Of a stretch of DNA of 64,000 nt, positions 32,950-43,700 are shown piece by piece. The stretch covers positions 5,016,392-5,080,391 of the forward strand of contig NC_049994.1 in assembly GCF_000003815.2 (NCBI RefSeq), read 5' to 3'. Each line of letters opens with the position of its first letter. Position 1 is the first letter of the stretch. The notes under the pieces are model-generated. The model was not told where the DNA came from, did not search any database, and saw only the letters and a program-made list of their open reading frames with translations. The DNA is from Branchiostoma floridae (lineage: Eukaryota; Chordata; Leptocardii; Amphioxiformes; Branchiostomatidae). Made by a program: the position numbers and the translations under genes.

Positions 32950-35900
32950 CAGGTCCAACGTTTATTTATTCATCTCAAAACATGTGGGTAGCCCCTTCAA
33001 CTTGTTTGAAGTTGATTTCCAAGGGGGCCCACTACATAAATAACAAAAACGAAACGTGTTACATTCAGTAAGACAACCAGAGGACAACAAACAATATATA
33101 CAAATAAACCGAAGCGTCTTTACCAAGAACAGTTGTCGAGGTCAACAAAAAACGTCAACGGTGGAGGTCAGAGGTCCATGTGCGGAGGAGTGTGTCTTAG
33201 GGCAGCTTTAAACTGCCGTAGAGTTGGTGCATGTCTAATGTCTGCCGAAAGGGTATTGTAATATGTTGCTCCTCTGTATGCAAATGTGCGGTGGCCAGCT
33301 GTGTTTGTGTAATTGGGTTTATGGAGCAAAGAGGCTTGTCTGGTGTTATGGCTGTGTAACAGGTGGTTATGTACAAAGGTGGTATCCAGGTATGCCGGGA
33401 CAAGCCCGTTAATACATTTAAAGACCATCACACACATGTGTTCCTTTCTCCGCTGCGTAAGATACTTCCAGTTGAGTCTGCTGTGTAGGTCTTGGACACT
33501 GGATCGTCGCTTCATTTGTAGGATGACCCTGGCAGCTCGATTTTGAAGAACCTGAAGTTGTCGCTGCTTGGTGATGTTACAATTTTCCCAAACAATGTCG
33601 CAATACTCAAGTAGTGGTAGAATCATGCATCTGTATAACATACTTGCAATGTTGACAGTGAGACATGATCTTAAGCGTCTTAGCAAACCTATTCTCTGTG
33701 ATACCTTGGAACATACCATGTCAATGTGTTCGTTCCATGAGATATTGCAGTCAAGGAGAACACCTAGGTATTTGAATTGGTACACTTGTTCAACTGTTTC
33801 CTGATCAATTTGGAGTCTAAGTGGAGGTACTGCTCTTAGCTTCCCCTTACTACCGAATAGAATCCACTTAGTCTTAGCGACATTCAGTGTTAAACGATTT
33901 GAATGTAGCCATGTGGCAAGGTTTGCTAGTTCAGAGTTTAAGGTGTTCTCTATGACTCTAGCGTCCTTGCTGGAACAGAAAATAGCAGTATCATCTGCAT
34001 ACAGACATACTTTACATACAGTAGAGACTGATGAAGGTAAGTCGTTTATGTACAGAATGAACAGTAGGGGGCCCAGAATAGAGCCCTGGGGTACCCCTAA
34101 TGTAACTGGTAGGAAGTCGGATTCACATCCATTTAGACTAACAGTTTGTTCTCTTCCAGCTAAGTAATCAGTGAACCAGTGATGCTCAACCCCATGTACA
34201 CCAACCCAGGACAGTTTCTGTAGTAAGACATTCTGATCCACGGTATCAAATGCCTTTTTCAGATCTAAGAAAACGGCCCCCACGAGTTTACCATTCGATA
34301 TGTTGTGTAACATGTAATCTGTGGCATCAATAAGGGTTGTGGCTGTAGAATGTCCAGGTCTGAAACCTGACTGTTGAGTAGCAAGAATCTGGTGTTGGTG
34401 CAGATATTCTAAGAACTGCCCATGTACTTCCTTTTCAAATGCTTTCATAATTACTGGTAACACTGAAATGGGTCTGTAGTTGTTTGGGTCATCTTGATCC
34501 CCCCCTTTGTGTATAGGTGTAACCCTGGCCCTTTTCCATTCTTTTGGAATGTGACCTGAGGAGAGGGACATGTTAAATATGTGAGTGACAGGTTTACAGA
34601 TACATTGGGCTGCAGCTTTCAACAGTCTTGAATGAATATGATCAAGACCTGTTGCCTTGTTGTTGCTCAATGTACTGAGTTTGTTATACACAGAGTCATC
34701 ATTAACCTGTTTGAATTGAAAGGTGGATGAGATCTGTCTGTACACTGTGGGGCACTGTAGGGTCAGTGTCTGTTGTGTGAACCTCTCTGCAAGCTTCCTG
34801 CCAACTGTAACAAAGAAGTTGTTAAAACAGTTTGCTATGCTGAGTGGATCACAGAGATGTTGTCCTGCCCAGTTGAGAGTCTTTGTAATAACAGAGCTCT
34901 TTCTGGGTAAGATTTCCTTAACTGCTGTCCATATTCGGTTTGGTTCTGACGAGCAGTTTTCCAGCTTGAGTTGGCAGTAGTTGGCCTTTGCCTGCTTAAC
35001 TAGTCTGTTTACTTTGTTCCGTGTGGCCCTGTAACCCTCCCAGTCTGTGCTGTCCCCAGTCTTCCGAGCCCTAGCTTTCATATTGTCCCTTTCAAACATC
35101 ATTTTCTTTATGTCTGCTGAGAGCCAGGGGGGCTGCATAGCTTTAGAGCGCTTGGAGATATAGGGAGCATGAATGTCACTAATGGTGATAAAGAAGGACT
35201 TAAATATTGACCATGCTTCTTCTACACAGGTAGCCTGGTAAACGGGGCTCCAATCAAGAGCCTTAAGGTCAGTGAGAAAGTCCTCTTCTTGGAACTTTGT
35301 AAACTTGCGTGAGGTTACATACTTAGGGGCTGAGTTTGGGCGTTTACCCTTTCTAATACAGTACACTGCATAGTGATCAGAGAGGGTACAATTAACTACC
35401 CCATAGTCATTAACTCTATGTATGTCACTGCAGTAGACATGGTCTATAAGACTACTCGAATGTTGGTTTACTCTAGTAGGTGTATTAATTACCTGCTGTA
35501 GTTGGAACTCACGGCTTAGGTATTTTAGCGACTTAGCACCTGGACTACTGTTTGAGTTAATGTCAACATTGAAATCGCCCAGAAGAAACAGTTCGGAGTC
35601 TGACTTGGTCAGACTCCATTTCTCAAGAGCATCCCTCAACAGGGAGAAAAACTCTACAGGGCTTGATGGTGGTCTGTATACAGACGCAATGGTGATGGGT
35701 TTAGTGTAAGGTATGTTTACTGTGCAGAAAACTGCCTCTAGGCCAGGCTGTTTTAGCTCAGGTACTTCTGTATGGCTGTAAGCCTCTGACACATATATCG
35801 CAACCCCACCCCCGTGTCTGTTCCTGTCATTTCTGTACAGGTGATAGCCCTCTATATGTAGCTCTGAGTCCAGGATCGTACTGTCCAGGTGGGTTTCACT

Positions 35901-37000
35901 AACCGTCATAACATCAACATTATTGGAAGACATAAATACATACAATTGATCCAACTTGCTATACAGACTACAGATATTGAGATGTACAATGGTTAGGCCC
36001 TTTGATGGAGGTATCTTAGCAGTACTTTCCAAGATTTCTTCGTCATTCACACAATCAAAGACGCTACTAGAAGTACTATTGTCATTGCTTGAAGAATCAA
36101 AAAATGAATCACTAAAGCAAGGAAGCAAACAGGGGTTACAATACCAATACTGATCTGAGTTCGCTAGGGTGAAGTATTCATGGGTATCCATACCCGTACA
36201 ATTTATATGAAACCACTTATCACATAAGTCGCAGCATATTCCCTTCTGATTCTTCCGCACACACTTATTACATATGCCACATGGGTCCTTAGGCCCAGGG
36301 TTGACTGCGACATCGCCAGACAAAATTAGCAAAGTGTGGAAACAGAGATGTACACAGTTTACTGAAGTCGAAGTCACAGCATTTGAGGTGTTCTTTTCCC
36401 TGACATTTCCACCCAATGGGAATAGCAGAGTACAAGTGTGGTGACTTAGTGTGACGGCACTGAAGTAGGTACAGTTGACATGGCCAGACAGTTTGTATAC
36501 AGTGGAATTAGACTGAGACCTGACATGGCTCATATTGATTACAGGATATGCAAACTGAAGTATGACTATGGCAAATGTTGCCAGATTCACGTACGTGGAT
36601 TTGGCCATCTTTGTGCAGAGAATGATATTACTATGCTAAAATATTATGTAGGACGGGAGTAAGGCAGAGTTACACAATTTGCATATCTTTACACAGGATT
36701 TATGGAATGCATCGCACAGGTGAGAAAATCATACAACAGGTATTGTAATAACAAAAGTGAAACAAAGGTAAAGTATATATTACTCACCTCCAAGTGGTAC
36801 CTCGTACTAAAATCTATAGCGTCAGCTGGAGAGACCCCTAAGAGTAAGAGGCCCGTCCGCCCTCCCCACAAACTGCGGGGACTGGAGGCTAGGGCAAAAT
36901 TCAGTTGACAACGCCGTAGAGTTTAGGTTGGAAATAGGGTATGGTCACTACCCAGTCAGCAGGAGTGCTTAACTACCTAAATTGCTAACTTGTTGTAGTT
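32950..37000 (-). mobile_element. CR1-group non-LTR retrotransposon, apparently full-length ORF
   Basis: The body is the ORF at 33168-36608. On the minus strand the 3' region continues to about 32950, where GAATAAATAAA-type text may mark the element's end. The 5' boundary is not resolved; 36609-37000 is a guess for its 5' UTR. No target-site duplication could be identified by eye. Confidence 0.6.
33168..36608 (-). CDS. LINE ORF: signal-like N-terminus, 2A-like motif, PHD finger, endonuclease, reverse transcriptase
   Basis: 1146 residues without a stop. Residues ~7-24 are hydrophobic and signal-like. Residues 98-107 read SGDVAVNPGP-like, close to the 2A consensus DxExNPGP but with Ala in place of Glu. 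Residues 110-160 form a PHD-type zinc finger (Cys4-His-Cys3 pattern, CDLCDKWFHINC). Residues ~205-420 are an apurinic-type endonuclease (SETHLD 237, GDFNVD 344, SDHY 410). Residues ~680-960 are a reverse transcriptase (FLDLKKAFDTVD 780-791, GVPQGSILGPLLF 838-850, YADD 870-873). This order and the RT motifs fit the CR1/L2/Crack group of the Jockey superfamily. The intact frame suggests recent activity. There is no separate gag-like ORF1; the N-terminal part may take that role. It is a retrotransposon, not a virus. Confidence 0.92.
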   Translation of the reverse strand: MAKSTYVNLATFAIVILQFAYPVINMSHVRSQSNSTVYKLSGHVNCTYFSAVTLSHHTCTLLFPLGGNVREKNTSNAVTSTSVNCVHLCFHTLLILSGDVAVNPGPKDPCGICNKCVRKNQKGICCDLCDKWFHINCTGMDTHEYFTLANSDQYWYCNPCLLPCFSDSFFDSSSNDNSTSSSVFDCVNDEEILESTAKIPPSKGLTIVHLNICSLYSKLDQLYVFMSSNNVDVMTVSETHLDSTILDSELHIEGYHLYRNDRNRHGGGVAIYVSEAYSHTEVPELKQPGLEAVFCTVNIPYTKPITIASVYRPPSSPVEFFSLLRDALEKWSLTKSDSELFLLGDFNVDINSNSSPGAKSLKYLSREFQLQQVINTPTRVNQHSSSLIDHVYCSDIHRVNDYGVVNCTLSDHYAVYCIRKGKRPNSAPKYVTSRKFTKFQEEDFLTDLKALDWSPVYQATCVEEAWSIFKSFFITISDIHAPYISKRSKAMQPPWLSADIKKMMFERDNMKARARKTGDSTDWEGYRATRNKVNRLVKQAKANYCQLKLENCSSEPNRIWTAVKEILPRKSSVITKTLNWAGQHLCDPLSIANCFNNFFVTVGRKLAERFTQQTLTLQCPTVYRQISSTFQFKQVNDDSVYNKLSTLSNNKATGLDHIHSRLLKAAAQCICKPVTHIFNMSLSSGHIPKEWKRARVTPIHKGGDQDDPNNYRPISVLPVIMKAFEKEVHGQFLEYLHQHQILATQQSGFRPGHSTATTLIDATDYMLHNISNGKLVGAVFLDLKKAFDTVDQNVLLQKLSWVGVHGVEHHWFTDYLAGREQTVSLNGCESDFLPVTLGVPQGSILGPLLFILYINDLPSSVSTVCKVCLYADDTAIFCSSKDARVIENTLNSELANLATWLHSNRLTLNVAKTKWILFGSKGKLRAVPPLRLQIDQETVEQVYQFKYLGVLLDCNISWNEHIDMVCSKVSQRIGLLRRLRSCLTVNIASMLYRCMILPLLEYCDIVWENCNITKQRQLQVLQNRAARVILQMKRRSSVQDLHSRLNWKYLTQRRKEHMCVMVFKCINGLVPAYLDTTFVHNHLLHSHNTRQASLLHKPNYTNTAGHRTFAYRGATYYNTLSADIRHAPTLRQFKAALRHTPPHMDL

Positions 37001-37226
37001 TTAAAGACCAGAAAGAACGAAAATTAGGGGATTTACTCTCCAGTAGACAAGGAGGCAGCCATCTTGGAAGGTGTTGACCTCTGACCTGTAAGGCAAAGGC
37101 AACGTAAGGCAAAGTGGAGTATATTGTACAATGTCATTAGCTATATAGTAAGGCATGTAGATATTTACAATATTGAAACAAAACACAGTGTACAACGTTA
37201 GACATACATACATACAATAGATTTAA

Positions 37227-38769
37227 GGGACCGTACGGCATTTAGCGAGGGGGGAGGGCCGGTCGCCAGGGGGGGGAGGGCCAAGCAAAAAAATATTTTG
37301 CCAGGGGGAGGGCCTAGCAAATTTTTTTTTACTTGGGGGGAGGGCCAAGCAAAAAAAAAATAGCTTGGTCTGCCAGCAAAATATGTCCCTTAAAATCCAA
37401 GAAACGGCGTTTCAGAGGGTCAAGATTTCAAAATTTTTCTTGACCTCTGCAAAGGATCGCCCGAGGTTGGCGCTCGGGATACAGTGAAAATGCGAAAGGG
37501 AGGGGGCGGGGCTTATGCATGACGCCCTCGAAAACCTTCTTCACGCACAGAAATGTTATTAAACTCTAGATTAGTCTGCCAGCAAAATTTACCCCTGTCT
37601 TATTGCCCTCAAAATGTAAGAAATGGCGTTTCAGAGCTCGAGAGTAAATATTTGCAAATTTCCCTGGATCCCTTTTGACGTGACCGGCCTCGCGCCTTTG
37701 ATGACCGACATCGTGATAATGTGTTTGGGGGGGATTTAATTTTGTATTTTTAAATTGAAATGCTATTAAAGTTAGCTTTGTTTGTCAGCAAAATATCTCC
37801 TCAAACTGAAGGAAATAGCTTTTAAGAGGGTCAAGATTTCAAAATTCTCCCGGACCTACCTTGCGATTCTTCGTGCCTTTGGCGCCGAACATGGTGTTCG
37901 GAACGTCGTTCTCAAAAACTTGAAACCCTCGTATTTTTTTTTTTTTCATAGAAATGTCATCTAACCAGCAAATTTTCCCATAAAAAAGCAATGCAGGAAA
38001 TCGTGGCAAAAAAAGCGTGGCATTTCTAAAAGATCTCCTGCAAGTCTGCGGTCTCACGCCCGCCGGCGGCTAGAGAGAGGCGACCGATCTTACCCCGCCG
38101 CGGGAAAATCAGCGTCACGCGTCGGCGCCCCCCTCCCCACTACAGTTTTGGAAGTCGAATCGTGCTGTCGTTTTGGTTTTCATTTTTCCCCCCGATTTAC
38201 CGTAAGTTATTACCACCATAGAACCAAGAAAAAGTCCAAAATATAGGTAAATTGAAAATAGTTTCCGTCAAGCCGCTCAGGTCCGCGAGCTTGCAATACG
38301 TTACAAAATTTAGGGAGCGGGGCGCGCGCCGCTTCGTGGCGCAGATCTACTAGAAATCCAGGTACAAATGCTTTTTAGGGTGTGTTTTAATATCAAAACA
38401 ATGAAATAGCTTCTATAAAGCAAATATTTATGCCTCTATGAAGCACATATTTATCCCTCTATTTAGCAGATATTTTGAGCCATTCTGTTTTCCTTTTTTT
38501 ACTAGGGGTGAGAGATCTGCTTCTCGATGAAAATCATGAAAAAGTATGACGCAAAGCACATTTCCAAATGCGGGAGCGCAGTGTTTTATTGGCGTCTTGA
38601 ATATTTTTTTCAAAGTTGATAGGAGGGGGGAGGGCCAAGCAAAAATATTTTGTCTTGGGGGGAGGGCCTAGCAAAAAAAATTTTACCTGGGGGGAGGGCC
38701 ATGCAAAAATTTTTTGACCCGACCCTCTGGCGACCGGCCCTCCCCCCTCACTAAACGCCGTACGGTCCC
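37227..38769. mobile_element. Non-autonomous PIF/Harbinger-like transposon
   Basis: The ends GGGACCGTACGGCATTTAGC and, on the right, its near-perfect inverse (GCCGTACGGTCCC) are flanked by TAA on both sides (37224-37226, 38770-38772). A 3-bp TWA duplication and GGG ends are typical of Harbinger elements. Subterminal repeats GGGGGGAGGGCCAAGCAAAA occur on both sides. The interior is GC-rich with a thrice-repeated AAATGGCGTTTCAGAGGGTC motif (near 37405, 37625, 37810) and no transposase frame. Confidence 0.75.
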
Positions 38770-38770
38770 T

Positions 38771-39026
38771 AAGGTGCCCTCTCACTGGCGTCAAGCTTGC
38801 GTCACTGCGGGGTTCGTTCACTGCGTCACTGTTTTGTTATTTTTTCCCCCCGATATTTCATAATTTAGATATTGCGTGATATGTTAAAGTATGACTTTAA
38901 TAGAAGACGACAAAATACACAAAAAGTAAGAAAATTCGTTCCTTATCTCTGAGATTCGTTGAGTATCTTTCGAACCCCGTAGTGACGCAAGCGTGACGTA
39001 TTAAGTGCAGTGAGAGTGCACCTTTA
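38771..39026. mobile_element. MITE, AGGTGCCCTCTCACTG ends
   Basis: The left end GGTGCCCTCTCACTGGCGTC mirrors the right end CAGTGAGAGTGCACCT. Further inside, CAAGCTTGCGTCACTGCGGG mirrors CCCGTAGTGACGCAAGCG. A TTA target duplication is inferred when the adjoining Harbinger-like element is removed from the left edge. It sits ~210 bp upstream of the ARRDC-A regulatory block. A partial copy opens the window (1-53). Confidence 0.7.
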
Positions 39027-39236
39027 GGTTCTATACAATATTGATAGGAGACACTGTGAGGATCTTAATATCTAGTATATCAATTATGTTTACATTCTTA
39101 CGTCGATACCCTGAGGTTCCGTTTTTGCATGAATGTATATAATTATGTATTGTCCTAGGTGTACAGAAACAGTTTTATGAAGTTTCAAAGTACGCGAATG
39201 TTGATACAGTCAGCTCAGTCTGGCAAGGTTGGAAAT

Positions 39237-39299
39237 CACGTGACCACAACATGTGTCAACAACACAGGTGACCTCTGACCTTGTATGTACTATGAGTCA
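39237..39299 (+). promoter_or_regulatory. ARRDC-A upstream regulatory block
   Basis: It contains CACGTG (39237-39242), ACCACAA, CATGTG (39250-39255), a perfect DR1 in reverse (TGACCTCTGACCT, 39269-39281) and an AP-1 site TGAGTCA (39293-39299). The first 19 bases are identical to the B and C blocks except one position. The site is ~1.5 kb upstream of the ATG, before a possible noncoding first exon with a weak donor at 39392|GTGGAT. No TATA is obvious. Factor identities are inferred from motif consensus only. Confidence 0.55.
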
Positions 39300-39392
39300 C
39301 ACCCACACGGCCCTGGCCTGAGTCGACCTGTAGGCTGTCCCACACAAACGCCACTGCCACTGCCACAACGCTCTTCAACGTTGTCTTATCAG

Positions 39393-40100
39393 GTGGATAA
39401 CAAACTTTACACTTTGTTTCTTAGTTCTGCTTTAGAATGCATATTTGTTATCAGCGTATACGTAGCATGTGTTGCCTCAAGCAAGGTTTGCCTGTATGTA
39501 ACGTTACGTTTAAATGTTTGTAAACCTTTTACCTTGTGTGTACATCAAGATCTCCATGCTGTTAAGTGCCATTGCAAAGTTACGCCTTTGTTTTGGGACT
39601 GTGAGACACAGATATGTACGATCGAGTGACTGAATCCTCAATTGGATGTTTCAGGTGTAAACAAAGTAACACAACACCGGGTTAGGATTCAGTACAGTTT
39701 CAGTAGTCTGAGGGTTTAAGCCCGATCACATACGATCTCTCTACGACCATTCATGATGTTTGTAGCACGCAAAGTACGGCGAAATAAGACCGTTTGGAAA
39801 TCTAGCTGTCCGTCAAGGGTCTGGCAACTGTGCACAAAATTATGATGATCGCACGCTAAGTTTCACTGAGGTTCGTTATTCTAGTTCCGGTATACATGTA
39901 CCTTGTTTACCTGTATAACAAGATGGCTACCATCATGACTTCAGGTAACGACTTATTTGCTTATATCCATTTCATACACTCCGGAGATGTAATTTTGACT
40001 GTAATTACCGATGACGTTAGTTGTTGCTATGGGATCCTTTGGAGTTTGCGAAGGGCATGTTAGCAGGAATCAAAAAGCAGGAGTGATTCGGCCCTTGACT
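39393..40100. other. Intron or upstream region of ARRDC-A, no gene
   Basis: No supported coding sequence. If the donor at 39392 is right, this is the first intron of ARRDC-A. Confidence 0.3.
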
Positions 40101-40103
40101 TTA

Positions 40104-40200
40104 CCAAGGACGTTAACGTTATATAATGTATATAAGATCAAAATGCCTGATTCGGCCATTGGCTGTACCAAGGACGTTGACGTTATATAACGTCCTTGGT
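40104..40200. repeat. Palindromic AAGGACGTTATATAACGTCCTT motifs
   Basis: ACCAAGGACGTTAACGTTATATAA (40107-40130) is followed by a full hairpin, ACCAAGGACGTTGACG then TTATATAACGTCCTTGGT (40167-40200). The same arms recur at 47530-47563 and, as AAGGAGGTTATATAACC, at 4711. Confidence 0.65.
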
Positions 40201-40216
40201 TTTAATAACTCGCCAG

Positions 40217-40381
40217 CGTTAGGGGTCAAGGTTGGGGTTAGGGTTGGGTTAAGGTTGGGTTAGGGTTAGGGATAGGGTTAGGGTTGGGGGTCAGCGTTGG
40301 GGTTAGGGTCAGGGTTGGGGTTGGGTTAACGTTAGGGTTAGGGTTGGAGTTAGGGGTCAGGGTTAGGGTAAGGGTCATGGT
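40217..40381. repeat. Interstitial telomere-like repeat (TTAGGG variants)
   Basis: About 165 bp of degenerate TTAGGG/TTGGGG units (GGGTTAGGGTTAGGG, GGTTGGGGTTAGGG). It is not at a chromosome end and follows the hairpin at 40167-40200 directly. Confidence 0.85.
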
Positions 40382-40794
40382 ATATAACATTAGTTGTATT
40401 AAACTAGATAGCCAAGGGTATGAAAGGGTTGTAAATATGACTTTTGACCGTATGGATGGCGTCATGAAAATCTGTTATCTGTAATATTATTTTCTAAGAG
40501 AAAATACAGCCCTTAGGTGCACTGAAACTTTGTTTTATATATTCATAATGATCAAAGCTACAGCTGTATGTTCACATGTCTTGACATGTACTAACTGTCC
40601 CGTTGTTATTAAGCAAGTAAGCAAGCAGTTATTAAAAACCAATTTCGTCTTATTCCGTACAATTACCGTTCCTTTGTTTAGTCTATTCATGAGAAAACTA
40701 TGGCAAGTCAAAATGCCAGTTTAGCAAGGGAGCAAACCTTAAACTTTCTCCCACAGATTTTAAAAGATTTGACCGTTGACCACCACACGTCACC

Positions 40795-43700
40795 ATGCCT
40801 GACACTGCTCTCCGGTCCTTCGACATCACCTTCGAAAACAACATGGACGTGTTCCAAGCCGGCCAGATCGTCAAGGGACAGGTGGAGCTGGAGCTAGATC
40901 AGGATATGAAGATGAGATGTACGTATCAAATCAGATGAAGACGTAGAATTAGACTCGAAACAGCTATAGATTCTTCAAACTGTGAATTACTGATACTGTA
41001 GACTTGAATTACTGACAGTGTGGACACGAGTTACTGACATTGTAGACACGGTGCGTTACCGATAGTGTAGACATGAATTACTGACAGTATAGACAAGACT
41101 TACTGATCATAACAGTGTAGACATGAATTACTTACAGTATAGACATGAATTACTGACAATGTAGACGTGAATTACTGACAGTGTAGACGTGAATTGCTGA
41201 CAGCGTAGGCATGAATTACTGACCATGTAGACACGAATTTCTGGCAATATAGTCATGAATTACTGACAGTTTAGACATGAATTACTGACAGTGTAGACAT
41301 GAATTACAGTGTAGACGTGTGTTACTGGCAATGTAGACGTGAATTACTGACAGTGTAGACGTGTACTCTCACGATTGCTGCCCTCCCTGTGACTGCTAAA
41401 AGTGGTATCATTTTACATTTACATGAATTACTGATGGTGTAGACATGAATTACTGACAGTGTAGACATGAATTAGTGACAGTGTGTCTGCTGTGGTATAT
41501 TTTCTTCCCTGACAGTGGTAGAAGCTGGTATCCAAGTCATACTGAAAGGCGAGGCGTGGTGCAAATGGAATGAGAACGTGTCCAGGAATGAGTCAGTTAC
41601 CTTCTTCTCCAGGGAACACTACTTCCAGGATGCCAAAATCCTCTGGGCTCCAAGTAACTATCATAAGACACTTTCTCTTCAGCATTTGTGGGCTTTTTCT
41701 GTCGTATCAACTGATTTCATAGACCTAAAGCAGTAAGCAATGCCATGCAATGCAAGTACACATTTATCGAGACATTTTTGGTCCATCGCCTGTTCCAAGG
41801 TGGCCCGAAAAGCTACAACCCTTCACTACTGATAGCGTTAGTGACAGCAATTTTGCAATAAACATAATGAAACGTAAGATTTTGCGAATAACCAGATTAT
41901 TTTCATTTTTGTGCTTTGTGTTATCAAACTTTGTGTTTTCAAACTTTTGTGACGTTTTAGGTCAGGAAAAGAACAACTACAACCCTGTGCTGCCGGCGGG
42001 CAAATACAGCTTCCCGTTCCAGTACCAGCTCCCCAGCTCAGGGCTGCCCACCTCGTTTGAAAGTGAATACGGACGCGTGCGCTACTCTGTCGAGGCGATC
42101 ATCGACCAGCCCCGAGGGAAACCCGACAAGAAATTCAAGAGAGTTTTCACCGTGCTTGACATGTATGATCTCAACGAGGACCCCAATGCAATGGTAGGGA
42201 TTTGTGATTAGTTGGCTATAGCCCTGCCACTTTGTTCAATCTGCTTCTCCTTCTTCTTCCACTCTGAAGTTTTATCAAGTGTAATCCTTTCATCCTAGTT
42301 TTTCATGCTATATGTATTAACATATATGTAACCAACTGGCTACAAAATGTCTTAACGAGGCTGTACAATTAACCATTCATTCATTCGTTCATTCTTTCTT
42401 CTACTATTCCAAAATTTTCGTTAGTCTTCTGTCCCTTGTCAACTTGAAATGACATGGAGTCTGTGTCACGGAAGTGTGACGTCATTAATTGGTCGAAGGT
42501 GTCTGGCAATCTGAAACGGCCCCCGTCTTGGTCGAGGGATGGTTGATAGCCGTTGCAGACGTCACACTTACGTTTAGGTCGCATGACATAGGCAAATGTC
42601 ATCTTAACTTGAGGAGGGTCAGAGGACGTACCGACAGCTTGTTGGTAAGAGCTTATATGTCAATTATTGTCAAAGATGGACCTTCATTCGAATATTTCAA
42701 AACTCTTTAAAAATGTTTTCACAGACACCATCGACTGCAAAAGGCTCTAAGACGATTGGGATGTTGATGTTTACCTCCGACCCCATCGAAGTAGACGTCA
42801 AAACGGACCGAGGCGCCTACTGTCCGGGAGAGGTCGTCAGGCTGAGCGGGACCATAACTAACGGCAGTGGAACAGACATCCGGCACACAACAGTGCAACT
42901 CATACAGGTTATACATGTTCGTTTTGTAGTTATAGCCTAGATCAAAAGACCGTTCCCATTGCCCTACTCATCTCCGTCAACATGTTGACTTTCAAAATAA
43001 AGACATAAAAAAGCATGCAAATATTTGACGGACCACCATCCACTCCCTTATTGGTCGAACCGATAATTGTCATTCTCTCATTGGTTGAGTTTTTGAGAAT
43101 CAGAAGCTTTGGCCATCTAAACAACGGGCTCATATGACCCATTGCTCACGTCACCCGTGCATGAAGTCACATGTCCACAGTGCACGATTGGTTCAACTAA
43201 TCAACTATCTAATAAGGACTGAACAATTCGTCGTAACTATTTGATGTTTGAATGAACTCTTTCTATTACAGATGGCTACGTGTGTTGGTTCCGGTCAGAG
43301 GATGTGTTTCGAGAATCAGACAAGAACGAAGTACGAGAGCAAAACGTTGAGCGAAGTGAAGACGATGGCAGGTTGCAAAGCCAAAAGCAGTGCCGATCTG
43401 AGTGGTGCCGGGATAGCTCTTCCCATCCCTGCCGTTCCTCCCTCTGTGAAACGGTACTGCGGCATCGTTGGTGTTGAGTACATGATTAAGGTAAGAAGCA
43501 CATTAATTTTACATTAAAAATAATTATGGAAGCTCATCTGTGTTGGTAGTAATAACAGTGCAATGATAAATGTTCTTCCAACACTCAGGTGCACATGGAC
43601 CACTGTCGTATTCTTCAGGATCACTGAATCCTATTAAATCCTATAAAAGATTATAAATAAAATGATTTTTTGATCCTGAAGAAATTAAAGTGACAGTGGA

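Noticed and set aside
33168-36608. Retroviral or other viral pol gene
   Set aside because: The RT is joined to an AP-type endonuclease with no protease, RNase H, integrase or LTRs; it is a non-LTR retrotransposon.
40950-41495. Regular short repeats resembling a CRISPR array
   Set aside because: This is a eukaryotic intron; units are contiguous 22-mers without unique spacers, so it is a minisatellite.
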